DNA of 64,000 nucleotides from assembly GCF_000974485.1 (NCBI RefSeq), contig NZ_BBOM01000006.1, positions 837,860 to 901,859 of the forward strand, read 5' to 3'. The stretch's first letter is position 1. Every line of letters begins with the position of its first letter. A program made the position numbers and the translations under genes. This stretch comes from Streptomyces sp. NBRC 109706 (lineage in GTDB: Bacteria > Actinomycetota > Actinomycetes > Streptomycetales > Streptomycetaceae). Positions 47,911 to 56,755 of the stretch are shown here, in pieces. Below the pieces are notes generated by a model that had not been told where the DNA came from, made no database searches, and saw only the letters and a list, made by a program, of their open reading frames with translations.

Positions 47911-49752
47911 ATGGGCAGCTTGAGGTCCCGCACCGTCACCCACGGCCGCAACATGGCGGGCGCCCGCGCCCTGCTCCGCGCCGCCGGGGTAGCCCGCGAG
48001 GACTTCGGCAAGCCGATCATCGCCGTGGCCAACAGCTTCACCGAGTTCGTCCCCGGACACACCCACCTCCAGCCGGTCGGCCGGATCGTCTCCGAGGCGA
48101 TCAAGGAAGCCGGCGGGGTGCCCCGCGAGTTCAACACCATCGCCGTGGACGACGGCATCGCCATGGGCCACGGCGGGATGCTCTACTCCCTGCCGTCCCG
48201 GGACCTGATCGCCGACTCCGTCGAGTACATGGTCGAGGCGCACTGCGCCGACGCGCTGATCTGCATCTCCAACTGCGACAAGATCACGCCGGGGATGCTG
48301 ATGGCCGCGATGCGGCTCAACATCCCGACGGTCTTCGTCTCCGGCGGCCCGATGGAGTCCGGCACCGCCACCCTGGTCGATGGCACGGTCCGCAAGCTGG
48401 ACCTGATCAGCGCCATGTCGGAGGCGGCCAACAGCTCCGTCTCCGACGAGGACATGGCCAGGATCGAGGAGAACGCCTGCCCCACCTGCGGCTCCTGTTC
48501 CGGCATGTTCACGGCCAACTCGATGAACTGCCTCACCGAGGCCATCGGCCTCTCCCTGCCGGGCAACGGCTCGCTGCTGGCCACCCACACCGCCCGCCGC
48601 GCGCTCTACGAGGACGCCGGCCGCGCCGTGGTGGAGATCACCCGCCGCTTCTACGAGGACGACGACGCCACGGTGCTGCCGCGCGCGATCGGCTCCCGGG
48701 CGGCGTTCCGGAACGCGATGGCCCTGGACATCGCCATGGGCGGCTCGACCAACACGATCCTGCATCTGCTGGCCGCCGCCCAGGAGGCCGGCCTGGACTT
48801 CGGGCTGAAGGAGATCGACGCGCTCTCCCGGCAGCTGCCCTGCCTCTCCAAGGTGGCCCCCAACGGCAGCTACTACATGGAGGACGTGCACCGGGCCGGC
48901 GGCATCCCGGCCATCCTGGGCGAGATGTACCGCGCCGGGCTGCTCGACGAGGACGTGCACACCGTGCACAGCGACTCGCTCGCCGACTGGCTGAAGTCCT
49001 GGGACATCAGGGGCGGTTCCCCCTCGCCCGAGGCGGTGGAGCTGTTCCACGCGGCGCCTGGCTGTGTCCGCTCCGCCGAGGCGTTCTCCCAGTCCGAGCG
49101 CTGGGACACCCTGGACACCGACGCCGAGGGCGGCTGCATCCGCGATGTGGCGCACGCCTACTCGGCGGAGGGCGGCCTCGGCGTGCTCTACGGCAACCTC
49201 GCCGAGGACGGCTGCGTGGTGAAGACGGCCGGCGTCGACGAGTCGATCTGGACGTTCGAGGGCCCGGCCGTGGTGGTCGAGTCCCAGGAGGAGGCCGTGG
49301 AGGCCATCCTCACCAAGCGGGTCAAGGAGGGCGACGTGGTCGTCGTCCGCTACGAGGGCCCCAGGGGCGGCCCCGGGATGCAGGAGATGCTCTACCCGAC
49401 CTCCTACCTCAAGGGCCGCGGCCTGGGCGCCAAGTGCGCGCTGATCACGGACGGCCGGTTCTCCGGCGGCACGTCGGGCCTCTCGCTCGGCCATGTCTCG
49501 CCCGAGGCGGCGGCAGGCGGCACCATCGCGCTGGTCCGCGACGGCGACCGGATCCGTATCGACATCCCCAACCGCTCCATCGAACTCAAGGTCTCCGACG
49601 AGGAGTTGGCCGCCCGCCGCGCCGAGCTCGGCGGCCGGTACGCGCCCGTGCAGCGGGAGCGCAAGGTCTCGCTGGCGCTGCGCGCCTACGCCGCGATGGC
49701 CACCAGCGCGGACAAGGGCGCGGTCCGGGACATCACCAAGCTGGAGGGCTGA
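47911..49752 (+). CDS. ilvD: Dihydroxy-acid dehydratase
   Basis: Iron-sulfur enzyme that dehydrates dihydroxyisovalerate and dihydroxy-methylvalerate to the 2-keto acids of valine and isoleucine synthesis. 613 aa. Cluster Cys residues appear in [11 protein letters not shown] and [19 protein letters not shown]; other signatures are [10 protein letters not shown] and [19 protein letters not shown]. The ATG at 47911 has GAGGAGAGG 8 nt upstream. Monocistronic, with a strong terminator after it. Confidence 0.97.
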   Translation: MGSLRSRTVTHGRNMAGARALLRAAGVAREDFGKPIIAVANSFTEFVPGHTHLQPVGRIVSEAIKEAGGVPREFNTIAVDDGIAMGHGGMLYSLPSRDLIADSVEYMVEAHCADALICISNCDKITPGMLMAAMRLNIPTVFVSGGPMESGTATLVDGTVRKLDLISAMSEAANSSVSDEDMARIEENACPTCGSCSGMFTANSMNCLTEAIGLSLPGNGSLLATHTARRALYEDAGRAVVEITRRFYEDDDATVLPRAIGSRAAFRNAMALDIAMGGSTNTILHLLAAAQEAGLDFGLKEIDALSRQLPCLSKVAPNGSYYMEDVHRAGGIPAILGEMYRAGLLDEDVHTVHSDSLADWLKSWDIRGGSPSPEAVELFHAAPGCVRSAEAFSQSERWDTLDTDAEGGCIRDVAHAYSAEGGLGVLYGNLAEDGCVVKTAGVDESIWTFEGPAVVVESQEEAVEAILTKRVKEGDVVVVRYEGPRGGPGMQEMLYPTSYLKGRGLGAKCALITDGRFSGGTSGLSLGHVSPEAAAGGTIALVRDGDRIRIDIPNRSIELKVSDEELAARRAELGGRYAPVQRERKVSLALRAYAAMATSADKGAVRDITKLEG

Positions 49753-49772
49753 CGCCCACCCGAGCCACGCGC

Positions 49773-49818
49773 CGTGGGGGCGCCTCACCGGCCTTCGGGC
49801 GGGCGAGGCGCCCCCACG
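49773..49818. terminator. Bidirectional terminator between ilvD and the kinase gene
   Basis: 14-bp perfect stem (49773-49786 with 49805-49818) with an 18-nt loop that can itself fold. It lies between two convergent genes, 20 nt after ilvD and 13 nt from the end of the kinase gene. Confidence 0.75.
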
Positions 49819-49831
49819 CGCAAGCGGGGCC

Positions 49832-52003
49832 CTAGTCGGTCGGTTCCAGGGGTGTGGCGTAGAGGGTGTTGCCCAGGGTGGGGACGAAGGCGATGCCGTC
49901 GCCGATGGCCGGGGCCGGGGTGGAGCCGCCGCTGCCGACGCCCGGGGTTCCGGGATGGGGCTCGCCGACGGTCAGCGGGCTGCCGTCGGCGGCCGAGATC
50001 CGGTGCAGCGCGCCCCGCGCGTCGGAGAGATACAGCACGTCGTCGACCACCGCGGGCAGCGACGCCGTCTCGGCGGCCGTCGCCACCGTCCACAGCACTT
50101 CGCCCGCGGCCGGGTCGACGGCGATCAGCGTGCCGCCCATGGTGGAAGCGTAGAGCACCCCGTCCGCCAGTACCGTCCGCGGCTCGGTCGCCTCCGGCAG
50201 TTCGACGGACGACCACTCCCGGCTGGTCAGATCCAGCCGGTACAGCCGGTTGATCACCGGAATATCCGGATCCCACTCCTCGAAGTACGCGGCCTCCTCG
50301 TCCATGCCCACCGGGTTCAGCATCCCCAGCGCCTCGACCGGCGGCGAAACCGACGTCGGCCACACCGGCACGCCGGCGGAGGAGAGCAGGGTGACCAGCG
50401 GGTCCTGGCCCGACTCGTCCTCCCTGGTGACGGCCAGGAAACGGTCGCCCGCCGCCCCGCCGGACAGCAGATCGGTGACATAGCGGCCCGGGCTCTCCCA
50501 ACGCCCCAGCGGCTCGGGCGAGTCCACCGCGTAGAAGCGCACCGTGCTGTCGCCGTTGCGCAGCGCGACGGACCGTTCGCCGGCCGCCAGCAGATCGCCC
50601 AGCTCGGGGGCGTCGATCTCCCAGAGCGGCTCCCCGCTGTCCGGATCCAACGCCGCCAGGCCGGTCTCCGACTGGGTGATCACCACATCGCCCACCAGCG
50701 CGGCGCCGGGGCCCAGCACACCGGTGCGCGGCCCGCGATGCACCCAGCGCTCCGAGCCGTCCGCGTCGAGCAGTATCGTCAGCCGGCCGGCGGCCGAGCA
50801 CAGCACCCGCCGTTCGGGCGCCGACTCGCAGCGGACGCCGTCCGTCGTCACGTCCTCGATGCCCCAGTCGTAGAGGTCGACCTCCCAGGGAGCGAACTCC
50901 GCCGCCGGGTCCTCGGCCGGCTGCTCCGCCGTGGGCCGGTCGTCGCCGCCGTCGGCGCCGTCGTCGCCCGTGGCGTTCAACAGGCCGACCGTGGCCACCG
51001 CACCGACCGTCGCCAGGGCCACCGCGGCCAGCGCCAGCCGGCGCCCGCGCCGGCGCGGACGGCGCCCGGCCGCGGTGGGCGCGCTCTCGTCCGCGCCCCC
51101 GCGCTCCCCCGTGTCCCGCTCCTGCCGGCCGGACTGCCAGACCTGCGAGGACCGCACCACGGCGGCCTGCGCCCTGGTGTCGGCGAAGGCCGCCATCCGC
51201 AGCACGGCCGCCACCTCGGGCCGTTGCGCCGGATCCTTGGCCAGACAGAGGCCGACCAGCCCCCGCAACGAGTCCGGCACATCGGAGAGATCCGGCTCCT
51301 CGTGCACCACCCGGTAGGCCACGGCCAGCGGATCGCCGCCGGGCAGCCGGCCGGCCTCGAACGGGCTGTGCCCGGTCACGGCGAAGGCCACCACGGCGCC
51401 CAGCGCGAACACGTCGGCCGCCTCCGTCACCTCCCCGTCGCCCGTCAGCTGCTCGGGCGCCATGAACGGCGGCGAGCCCAGCACGGCGCCGTCCTCGGTG
51501 AGGCGGTGGCTGTCGGCCAGGGCCCGGGAGATGCCGAAGTCGATCACCCGCACGCCGTCCTCGGCCAGCAGTACGTTGCCCGGCTTCAGATCCCGGTGCA
51601 CCAGGCCGCAGCGGTGGATGTCCAGCAGCGCCTCGGCCAGCTCGGCGCCCACCCCGGCCGCCTCCCGCGCGGTCAACGGGCCCTCGCGGTCTATCCGTTC
51701 GGTGAGCGAGCCACCCGGCACATAGAGCGTCGCCAACCAGGGCGGATCGCCGTCCGGGTCCGCGTCCACGACCGGCGCGGTGAAGGCGCCGCTCACCCGC
51801 CGGGCCGCCGCCACCTCGCGCCGGAACCTGGCCCTGAAGTCCTCGCTCTCCGCGTACTCGCGGCGAATGACCTTGATCGCCACCTGCCGCCCGGCGACCG
51901 TGCGCGCCAGATGGACGACGCCCATCCCGCCGCTGCCGAGACGCCGTTCCAGCACATAGGCGCCGATGCGCGCGGGCGCGCTCTCACCACCACCGTCCGT
52001 CAT
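49832..52003 (-). CDS. Ser/Thr protein kinase with extracellular PQQ-type beta-propeller
   Basis: 723-aa receptor-like kinase. Hanks motifs: GSGGMGVVH, Lys44 in VAIKVI, HRDLKPGN with catalytic Asp138, DFG 155-157 and MAPEQ. A basic juxtamembrane segment (RRPRRRGRR) leads to a single helix at about 323-342. The remaining 380 residues are outside the cell and form repeated PQQ-like blades (VLYASTMGGTLIAVDP..., VLYLSDARGALHRIS..., each ending near a Trp or Leu). The propeller probably senses a ligand or envelope state. The ATG at 52003 has GGGGGAG 7 nt upstream. Confidence 0.93.
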   Translation of the reverse strand: MTDGGGESAPARIGAYVLERRLGSGGMGVVHLARTVAGRQVAIKVIRREYAESEDFRARFRREVAAARRVSGAFTAPVVDADPDGDPPWLATLYVPGGSLTERIDREGPLTAREAAGVGAELAEALLDIHRCGLVHRDLKPGNVLLAEDGVRVIDFGISRALADSHRLTEDGAVLGSPPFMAPEQLTGDGEVTEAADVFALGAVVAFAVTGHSPFEAGRLPGGDPLAVAYRVVHEEPDLSDVPDSLRGLVGLCLAKDPAQRPEVAAVLRMAAFADTRAQAAVVRSSQVWQSGRQERDTGERGGADESAPTAAGRRPRRRGRRLALAAVALATVGAVATVGLLNATGDDGADGGDDRPTAEQPAEDPAAEFAPWEVDLYDWGIEDVTTDGVRCESAPERRVLCSAAGRLTILLDADGSERWVHRGPRTGVLGPGAALVGDVVITQSETGLAALDPDSGEPLWEIDAPELGDLLAAGERSVALRNGDSTVRFYAVDSPEPLGRWESPGRYVTDLLSGGAAGDRFLAVTREDESGQDPLVTLLSSAGVPVWPTSVSPPVEALGMLNPVGMDEEAAYFEEWDPDIPVINRLYRLDLTSREWSSVELPEATEPRTVLADGVLYASTMGGTLIAVDPAAGEVLWTVATAAETASLPAVVDDVLYLSDARGALHRISAADGSPLTVGEPHPGTPGVGSGGSTPAPAIGDGIAFVPTLGNTLYATPLEPTD

Positions 52004-52123
52004 GGTGACTCCCCCCGAAGTGGCCTGATGCCCGTTGTCGTACGTGGTACGTCGGTCTGTCGCGGTTCCGCCGGGGAACAGCGTACTGGCGTGGGTGGGG
52101 TGAACTCCGCCCGAGCCGGCGGA

Positions 52124-52129
52124 GATAAT
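52124..52129 (+). promoter_or_regulatory. -10 element GATAAT, leaderless start
   Basis: GATAAT ends 7 nt before the ATG at 52137; no ribosome binding site. Confidence 0.5.
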
Positions 52130-52136
52130 CGACCAC

Positions 52137-52670
52137 ATGTCCAAGTCTGCGCAGCCCGCTCAGCCCACGTCCGCGTCCGACCGCGCGCCCGTGTCCGAGG
52201 ACGCGCCGCGCCCCGAGCCGATCAGGTTCTACGGCACCAGCTGGGTGGACCGCTCCCGCGGCTACCTGCTGCGCCGGGTGGCGCTGACGGTCGGCGGCGC
52301 CGCGCTCACGGCCGCCGGGGCGCTGGTGCTGATCGTCGGCTACGGCGGGCTCACCGGCGTGGAGACGCCGGGCTGGCTGGGCGTCCTGGTGATCCTCGCC
52401 TTCGCCATCTGCACCGTGCTCGCCTTCAGCCGCCAGTGGCTCCGCTTCACCAGGCCCCAACCCGACAGCCAGGTCGACGAGTCGGCGTTCCGCAGCATCA
52501 ACGTGGTCGGTTTCCTCGGGGTGTTGCTCGCCTACTCGCTGCGCAGCGCCGTGGAGGCGCCGGGCGAACGGCTGGCGCGGGCCGAGTACGAGGCAGCCCT
52601 GGCGCGGCACCGCAGGCTGGTCGGCAAGCGCTCCCGCAACCCGGCGCGACGCCGTAAGGGACGGTCCTGA
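52137..52670 (+). CDS. Hypothetical membrane protein with two helices
   Basis: 177-aa protein: about 50 hydrophilic residues, then two membrane helices (about residues 48-68 and 77-97), then a basic cytoplasmic tail ending in RKGRS. Divergent from the kinase gene, with 133 nt between starts; it may share regulation or be a phosphorylation target, but this is only positional. The last six codons, stop included, are duplicated immediately downstream. No family assignment. Confidence 0.75.
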   Translation: MSKSAQPAQPTSASDRAPVSEDAPRPEPIRFYGTSWVDRSRGYLLRRVALTVGGAALTAAGALVLIVGYGGLTGVETPGWLGVLVILAFAICTVLAFSRQWLRFTRPQPDSQVDESAFRSINVVGFLGVLLAYSLRSAVEAPGERLARAEYEAALARHRRLVGKRSRNPARRRKGRS

Positions 52671-52688
52671 CGTAAGGGACGGTCCTGA
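52653..52688 (+). repeat. Exact 18-bp tandem duplication across a stop codon
   Basis: CGTAAGGGACGGTCCTGA occurs at 52653-52670 and again at 52671-52688. The first copy carries the stop codon of the membrane protein. Confidence 0.9.
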
Positions 52689-52828
52689 CGCCACCCCGCA
52701 GGGGCCGGGGCCCGGGCCTCAGGGGCGGCTCAGGGTTCCCCCTTAGCCGCCCCTTGCATGTGTCAGTTTTTCTTGACGCACCTCTCGCCGCGCTGGAACG
52801 CTGCGAGCACGAACACGGAACGAGACGA

Positions 52829-53215
52829 GTGGACGACCTGGCCGGCGGCCACGGTGCCGAGGAGGAAGGCGTGCGAGAGAACGCCGACGCCGCCCCCGAA
52901 GGCGACCATCTGCTGAAGGTGCTCGCCGCCCTCAGCAACCCGCACCGGCTGCGGATCATCGCCTCCCTCGTCCGGGAGCGGAACTACGTCAGCCGGCTGG
53001 CCAGGGAGACCGGCATCAGCCGCCCCCTGCTGCACATGCACCTGCAGCGCCTTGAGGCGGCCGGGCTCGTCGTCGGCTCACTGGAGCTCTCGGCCGAGGG
53101 CAAGGCCATGAGGTTCTACGAAGTCACCGCGTTCGTATACCAGTTGAGCCCGGAGAGCATCGCCGGGGCGGTCGCGACACTCAGCCCGGCCGTGCAGAGA
53201 GAGGAAACGCAGTGA
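52829..53215 (+). CDS. ArsR-like winged-helix regulator
   Basis: 128-aa DNA-binding protein: after an acidic N-terminus (DLAGGHGAEEEGV), an ArsR-type winged helix with ALSNPHRLRIIASLV, the recognition helix around RLARETGISRPLLHMHLQRLEAAGLV and a wing. There is no metal-binding Cys, so it is probably not a metalloregulator. The GTG at 52829 is chosen over the upstream TTG 52754, which has no family similarity; GTG 52871 with GAGGAAGG before it is a further possibility (114 aa). Coupled by a 4-bp GTGA overlap to the next gene. Confidence 0.82.
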   Translation: MDDLAGGHGAEEEGVRENADAAPEGDHLLKVLAALSNPHRLRIIASLVRERNYVSRLARETGISRPLLHMHLQRLEAAGLVVGSLELSAEGKAMRFYEVTAFVYQLSPESIAGAVATLSPAVQREETQ

Positions 53216-53499
53216 ACGACCTTCCAGTCGCCCAGGACGTGGACGCCGCCGGCGTCTGGGCGGCGGCCCTCGGCACGGGCGGCGTGTTCGTCCTGATGAT
53301 CGTCGTCGTCTGGCAGGTCGCCGCCACCTGGCGGGCCAGAATGCTCGCCACCCGCGAGGAGGAGTACAAGCGGCTGAGCGTCAAGTACGCCGACCTGCTT
53401 GAGGACAACACCGAGATCCTCCGCCGCTACAGCGACGAGCTGGCCGAGACCCGCAAGTCCCTCCGCTCGATGGAACGCATGATGCGCGAGGTCGACTGA
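53212..53499 (+). CDS. Small membrane protein with coiled coil
   Basis: 95-aa protein: a short extracellular N-terminus, one membrane helix (about residues 18-39), then a charged helical segment (about 45-92: EEEYKRLSVKYADLLEDN and more) that is very likely a coiled coil. Translationally coupled to the ArsR-like regulator (GTGA overlap), which suggests a membrane-linked control of that regulator or a common target. Unknown function. Confidence 0.78.
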   Translation: MNDLPVAQDVDAAGVWAAALGTGGVFVLMIVVVWQVAATWRARMLATREEEYKRLSVKYADLLEDNTEILRRYSDELAETRKSLRSMERMMREVD

Positions 53500-53544
53500 C
53501 CCCGGCCCGTCCGCTCGTCCATCCGCAACCGACAGGGAGTTCTC

Positions 53545-53697
53545 ATGCACACGCTGCACCGACTGGTCCGGCTCCTGCGGCCCGGGCCACCCAAGGGCCA
53601 GTACGACAACGACGGTTTCCCCAGGGAGCACCCCCGCACCCGGGACAGCTCCACGCCCCGCGACCCTGGTGCCGGAGATGGCGGTGGGGAAGGCTGA
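53545..53697 (+). CDS. 50-aa mini-protein
   Basis: Short gene starting at ATG 53545 with CAGGGAG 7 nt upstream. Basic amphipathic N-terminus (MHTLHRLVRLLRPG), then a hydrophilic Arg/Asp/Gly-rich tail ending GGGEG. It lies 45 nt after the coiled-coil protein and 5 nt before the methyltransferase gene, which suggests a common transcript. Good codon bias and a good ribosome site support it; no family recognised. Confidence 0.6.
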   Translation: MHTLHRLVRLLRPGPPKGQYDNDGFPREHPRTRDSSTPRDPGAGDGGGEG

Positions 53698-53702
53698 GGC
53701 CC

Positions 53703-54485
53703 ATGCGGACCACAGACTTCGCCAGCTCGTTCAACGCCGTCGCAGCCGAGTACGCCGCCGCCCGCCCCGACTACCCGCCCACCCACTACGACGCCGTCGA
53801 GGAACTGCTCGGCCGCCCACTGACCGGCCTGCGGGTGCTGGACGTCGGCGCCGGAACGGGCAAGGCCACCCGCGCCCTCGCCGAACGCGGCGCCCGGGTC
53901 ACCGCCGTCGAACCGGGCGCCGAGATGGCCGCCCAACTACGGGCGGCCGGCCCGGGCGTCGGCCTGGTGCGCGGCAACGGCGACGCCCTGCCGTTCGCCG
54001 ACTCCTCCGCCGACCTGATCACCTACGCCCAGGCATGGCACTGGACCCGCCCCGAGGTGGCCCTCCCCGAGGCCCTGCGGGTACTGCGCCCCGGCGGCGC
54101 GCTGGCCCTCTGGTGGAACCGCCCCGATCTGACGGTGCCCTGGCTCGACGAACAGGCCGCGCGGCTCAAGGAAGCGCTGCCCTCGCACCATGTCGGCGAC
54201 ATCACCAGAACCGTCGCCGGCCACCTCACCGCCCTGGAACCCGCGCTCCGCCCCGTCTACCGCGAGACGTCCTGGCAACGGACCGTCCCGCTGGCCACCC
54301 ACCTCGCCAACCTCGCCACCCACTCCTCGTTCGCCGTCCTCGACCCCGAGGAGACCCGGCCGGTGCTGGCCAGGGAGGCGCAGATCGTCGGCGAGCTCTT
54401 CCCCGACGGCCGGATCGTCGAGCCCTACACCGTGCGACTCACCTTCCTGCCCAGGCCCGAACGGCTGACGCCCCGGGACGAGTGA
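53703..54485 (+). CDS. Class I SAM-dependent methyltransferase
   Basis: 260-aa methyltransferase (Methyltransf_11/UbiE-like) with motif I VLDVGAGTGKATRALA near residue 50, motif II VTAVEPGAEM, motif III NGDALPFADSSADL and AQAWHW after it. Substrate unknown. Preceded by the mini-protein gene after 5 nt, with GGGGAAGG as ribosome site. Confidence 0.85.
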   Translation: MRTTDFASSFNAVAAEYAAARPDYPPTHYDAVEELLGRPLTGLRVLDVGAGTGKATRALAERGARVTAVEPGAEMAAQLRAAGPGVGLVRGNGDALPFADSSADLITYAQAWHWTRPEVALPEALRVLRPGGALALWWNRPDLTVPWLDEQAARLKEALPSHHVGDITRTVAGHLTALEPALRPVYRETSWQRTVPLATHLANLATHSSFAVLDPEETRPVLAREAQIVGELFPDGRIVEPYTVRLTFLPRPERLTPRDE

Positions 54486-54616
54486 CCGAAACCCGGACGG
54501 CCGCGCGCCGCGCCCGGCACGGTGCGAGGATGACGGCGACCCTGGGGAACGCGCCGCCCCCCAGCCGTCACCGAGCCCCACCTGTCACCGAGCGCACGAA
54601 GCGGGAGAGCCACGCG

Positions 54617-55429
54617 ATGTCCCGGAAGATCGCCGTCATCGGCACCGGAAAGATCGGCGAAGCGCTGCTGACCGGACTGTTGAAGGCCGGCAGAAGCCCG
54701 TCCGAGGTGCTGGTCACCGCCCGCCGCGCCGAACGTGCCCAGGAACTGCGCACCCGGCACGGCGTCACACCGGTCGACAACGCGGAGGCCGCCAAACTGG
54801 CCGACACGCTGATCCTCGCCGTCAAGCCACAGGACCTGCCGGCCCTGCTCGACGAACTCGCCCCGCACACCCCGGCCGACCGGCTGGTGATCAGCGCGGC
54901 GGCCGGCATCACCACGGCCTTCGTCGAGTCCCGTCTGACCCCCGGCACCCCGGTGGTGCGCGTCATGCCCAACACGCCGGCGCTCGTCGACGAGGGCATG
55001 TCGGTGATCTCCGGCGGCGGCCACGCCACCGAGGAACACCTGGCCCTCACCGAGGCGATCTTCGACGGCGTCGGCAAGACGCTGCGGCTCCCCGAGTCCC
55101 AACAGGACGCCGCCACCGCGCTCTCCGGCTCGGGCCCGGCCTACTTCTACTTCCTGGTCGAGGCCATGATCGACGCCGGCATCCTGCTCGGCCTGCCACG
55201 GGACAAGGCACACGAACTGATCGTCCAGGCCGCCGTCGGCGCGGCGGTGATGCTGCGCGACAGCGGCGAACACCCCGTCACCCTCCGCGAGGCGGTCACC
55301 TCCCCGGGCGGCACCACCATCAACGCCATCCGCGAACTGGAGAACCACGGCGTCCGCGCGGCCCTCCTGGCCGCCCTCGAAGCCGCCCGCGACCGCAGCC
55401 GCGAACTCGGCTCCGCCACGGCCAACTGA
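54617..55429 (+). CDS. proC: Pyrroline-5-carboxylate reductase
   Basis: Last step of proline synthesis: NAD(P)H-dependent reduction of pyrroline-5-carboxylate. 270 aa with the Rossmann motif IAVIGTGKIGEALL, VRVMPNTPALVDEG, SGSGPAYFYFLVEAM and TSPGGTTINAIREL, all canonical. ATG 54617 has GGGAG 8-9 nt upstream. This is the true proC, unlike the diverged paralog at 7709-8476. Its 3' end is followed 17 bp later by the 95-bp repeat array. Confidence 0.95.
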   Translation: MSRKIAVIGTGKIGEALLTGLLKAGRSPSEVLVTARRAERAQELRTRHGVTPVDNAEAAKLADTLILAVKPQDLPALLDELAPHTPADRLVISAAAGITTAFVESRLTPGTPVVRVMPNTPALVDEGMSVISGGGHATEEHLALTEAIFDGVGKTLRLPESQQDAATALSGSGPAYFYFLVEAMIDAGILLGLPRDKAHELIVQAAVGAAVMLRDSGEHPVTLREAVTSPGGTTINAIRELENHGVRAALLAALEAARDRSRELGSATAN

Positions 55430-55446
55430 CCACCGGCCGCCTCCGG

Positions 55447-55895
55447 CGGTTAGGCGACGGCGGGCGGTGCGGGGTGCGGCCTGCGGCTCCGGCGCTGCGC
55501 GCTGGTTGCCTCCGGCGGTTAGGCGACGGCGGGCGGTGCGGGTGGCGAGCTGCGTTGCGCGGGGCGGGGTGCGGCCTGCGGTTCCGGCGCTGCGCGCTGG
55601 TTGCCGCTGGCGGTTAGGCGACGGTGGGCGGTGCGGGTGGTGAGCTGCGTTCTGCGGGGTGGGGTGTGGCCTGCGGTTCCGGCGCTGCGCGCTGGTTGCC
55701 GCTGGCGGTTAGGCGACGGCGGGCGGTGCGGGTGGTGAGCTGCGTTGCGCGGGGCGGGGTGCGGCCTGCGGTTCCGGCGCCGCGCGCTGGTTGCCGCTGG
55801 CGGTTAGGCGACGGTGGGCGGTGCGGGTGGTGAGCTGCGTTCTGCGGGGTGGGGTGTGGCCTGTGGCTCCGGCGCTGCGCGCTGGTTGCCGCTGG
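55447..55895. repeat. Tandem array of a 95-bp repeat (one 69-bp and four full copies)
   Basis: Copies start with CGGTTAGGCGACGG at 55447 (69 bp, internally deleted), 55516, 55611, 55706 and 55801, and end at 55895. Full copies are exactly 95 bp and about 95% identical. Two sequence subtypes alternate, differing around TGCGTTGCGCGGGG versus TGCGTTCTGCGGGG. Each contains an imperfect CCGGCGC/GCGCTGG stem. 95 is not a multiple of 3, so no continuous protein repeat is possible. Confidence 0.93.
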
Positions 55896-56189
55896 CGGTC
55901 GGTGGCGTTGTGCAGACCGCGGTCGGCGAACAGGGCTCCGCCTCGCCGCAGGCGAACCGTCTCCGGCCGTGTGCGGTGTTGTGGCGGTCGGCGTGCCGTA
56001 TGGGTCGTGTCCGGAACGCCGGCCCGGCGCCCGGCTGGCGTGCGGGGCACCGGCCCGGTCCGCAGCTGTGGCCCCCGCGTCAGCGCGGGCGCGCTCCCGC
56101 GCCAAGCGGCCGCCGCTTGGCCGCCGGCGCTCTGGGGCGAGGCGCGCGGCCCGGCCCGCGCGGGCCAAGCGCCCGTCGTGGCGGTGGGC
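55896..56189. other. GC-rich non-coding stretch after the repeat array
   Basis: Open frames here lack start signals and codon bias. The only structure seen is the hairpin at 56101-56121. Confidence 0.5.
56101..56121 (-). terminator. Hairpin downstream of the hypothetical gene at 56190
   Basis: 9-bp perfect stem (GCCAAGCGG/CCGCTTGGC) with a 3-nt loop, 68 nt beyond the stop of the minus-strand gene. Confidence 0.45.
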
Positions 56190-56699
56190 TCAGGTGGGTG
56201 GGAGCCAGGCGTCGGTGCTGCGGTGGCGGTTCAGTTCGACGGATTGGAACTCGTCCTCGCCGGGGCTGCTCCGTGCGCCCAGCCGGCGCAGGGCCAGGGA
56301 GATCGGGCCGACCGCTTCGGGGTCGCCCGGGCCAGGGGGCGATTCCAGGGGGCCGAGGGCCAGTGCGCCGTCCGCCCAGACGGCCGCTCGTTGCTCGCCC
56401 GTGCCTGCGAAGTACTCGGCCTCCGCATAGGCGATGGGGCCGTGCGCCGACCACCGGGCGAGCAATTCGTCGAAGCCTCCCGGCAGCCGCCAGAAGCCCA
56501 GCGCGTCGGCGGGGCCGCCGTCCGTGACCGCGTCGAAGAGGTCGTCCGTCATCGGCACCAGCGACAGGCCCTGCCGCAGCGGCACCACCCGGGCCTCGGC
56601 GATGTCCCCCGTCGCGGCGCGCAGCAGCCCGTCGTCCGCGATCAGCGCGTGCAGTACATAGCCCACCCCGGACCTCCCCCGATCGGTCGGAGCACTCAT
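56190..56699 (-). CDS. Conserved hypothetical protein
   Basis: 169-aa soluble protein without signal or membrane helix. N-terminus GVGYVLHALIADDGLLRAA, later FWRLPGGFDELLARWS and GPIAYAEAEYFAGTGEQRAAVW, reminiscent of immunity or SMI1-like proteins of actinobacteria, though I cannot assign it securely. The start has GGGGAGGTCC upstream. It stands alone between the repeat region and the ABC operon terminator. Confidence 0.7.
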   Translation of the reverse strand: MSAPTDRGRSGVGYVLHALIADDGLLRAATGDIAEARVVPLRQGLSLVPMTDDLFDAVTDGGPADALGFWRLPGGFDELLARWSAHGPIAYAEAEYFAGTGEQRAAVWADGALALGPLESPPGPGDPEAVGPISLALRRLGARSSPGEDEFQSVELNRHRSTDAWLPPT

Positions 56700-56709
56700 C
56701 CTGCCCGAT

Positions 56710-56745
56710 CGGTCGGCCGGGACCCGTACGGGCCCCGGCCGACCG
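56710..56745 (-). terminator. Terminator of the MacB-type ABC operon
   Basis: 12-bp perfect stem (56710-56721 with 56734-56745) whose loop contains a second palindrome, CCCGTACGGG. It begins 10 nt after the permease stop. Confidence 0.7.
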
Positions 56746-56755
56746 GATCAGTCCG

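Noticed and set aside
49493..52657. Open frame of about 1050 codons on the plus strand
   Set aside because: Antisense shadow of the PQQ-kinase gene, whose motifs are unmistakable on the other strand.
55614..56168. Minus-strand frame reading through the 95-bp repeats as a repeated peptide
   Set aside because: The 95-bp period shifts frame at each copy, and there is no ribosome site; repetition in the translation is a by-product.
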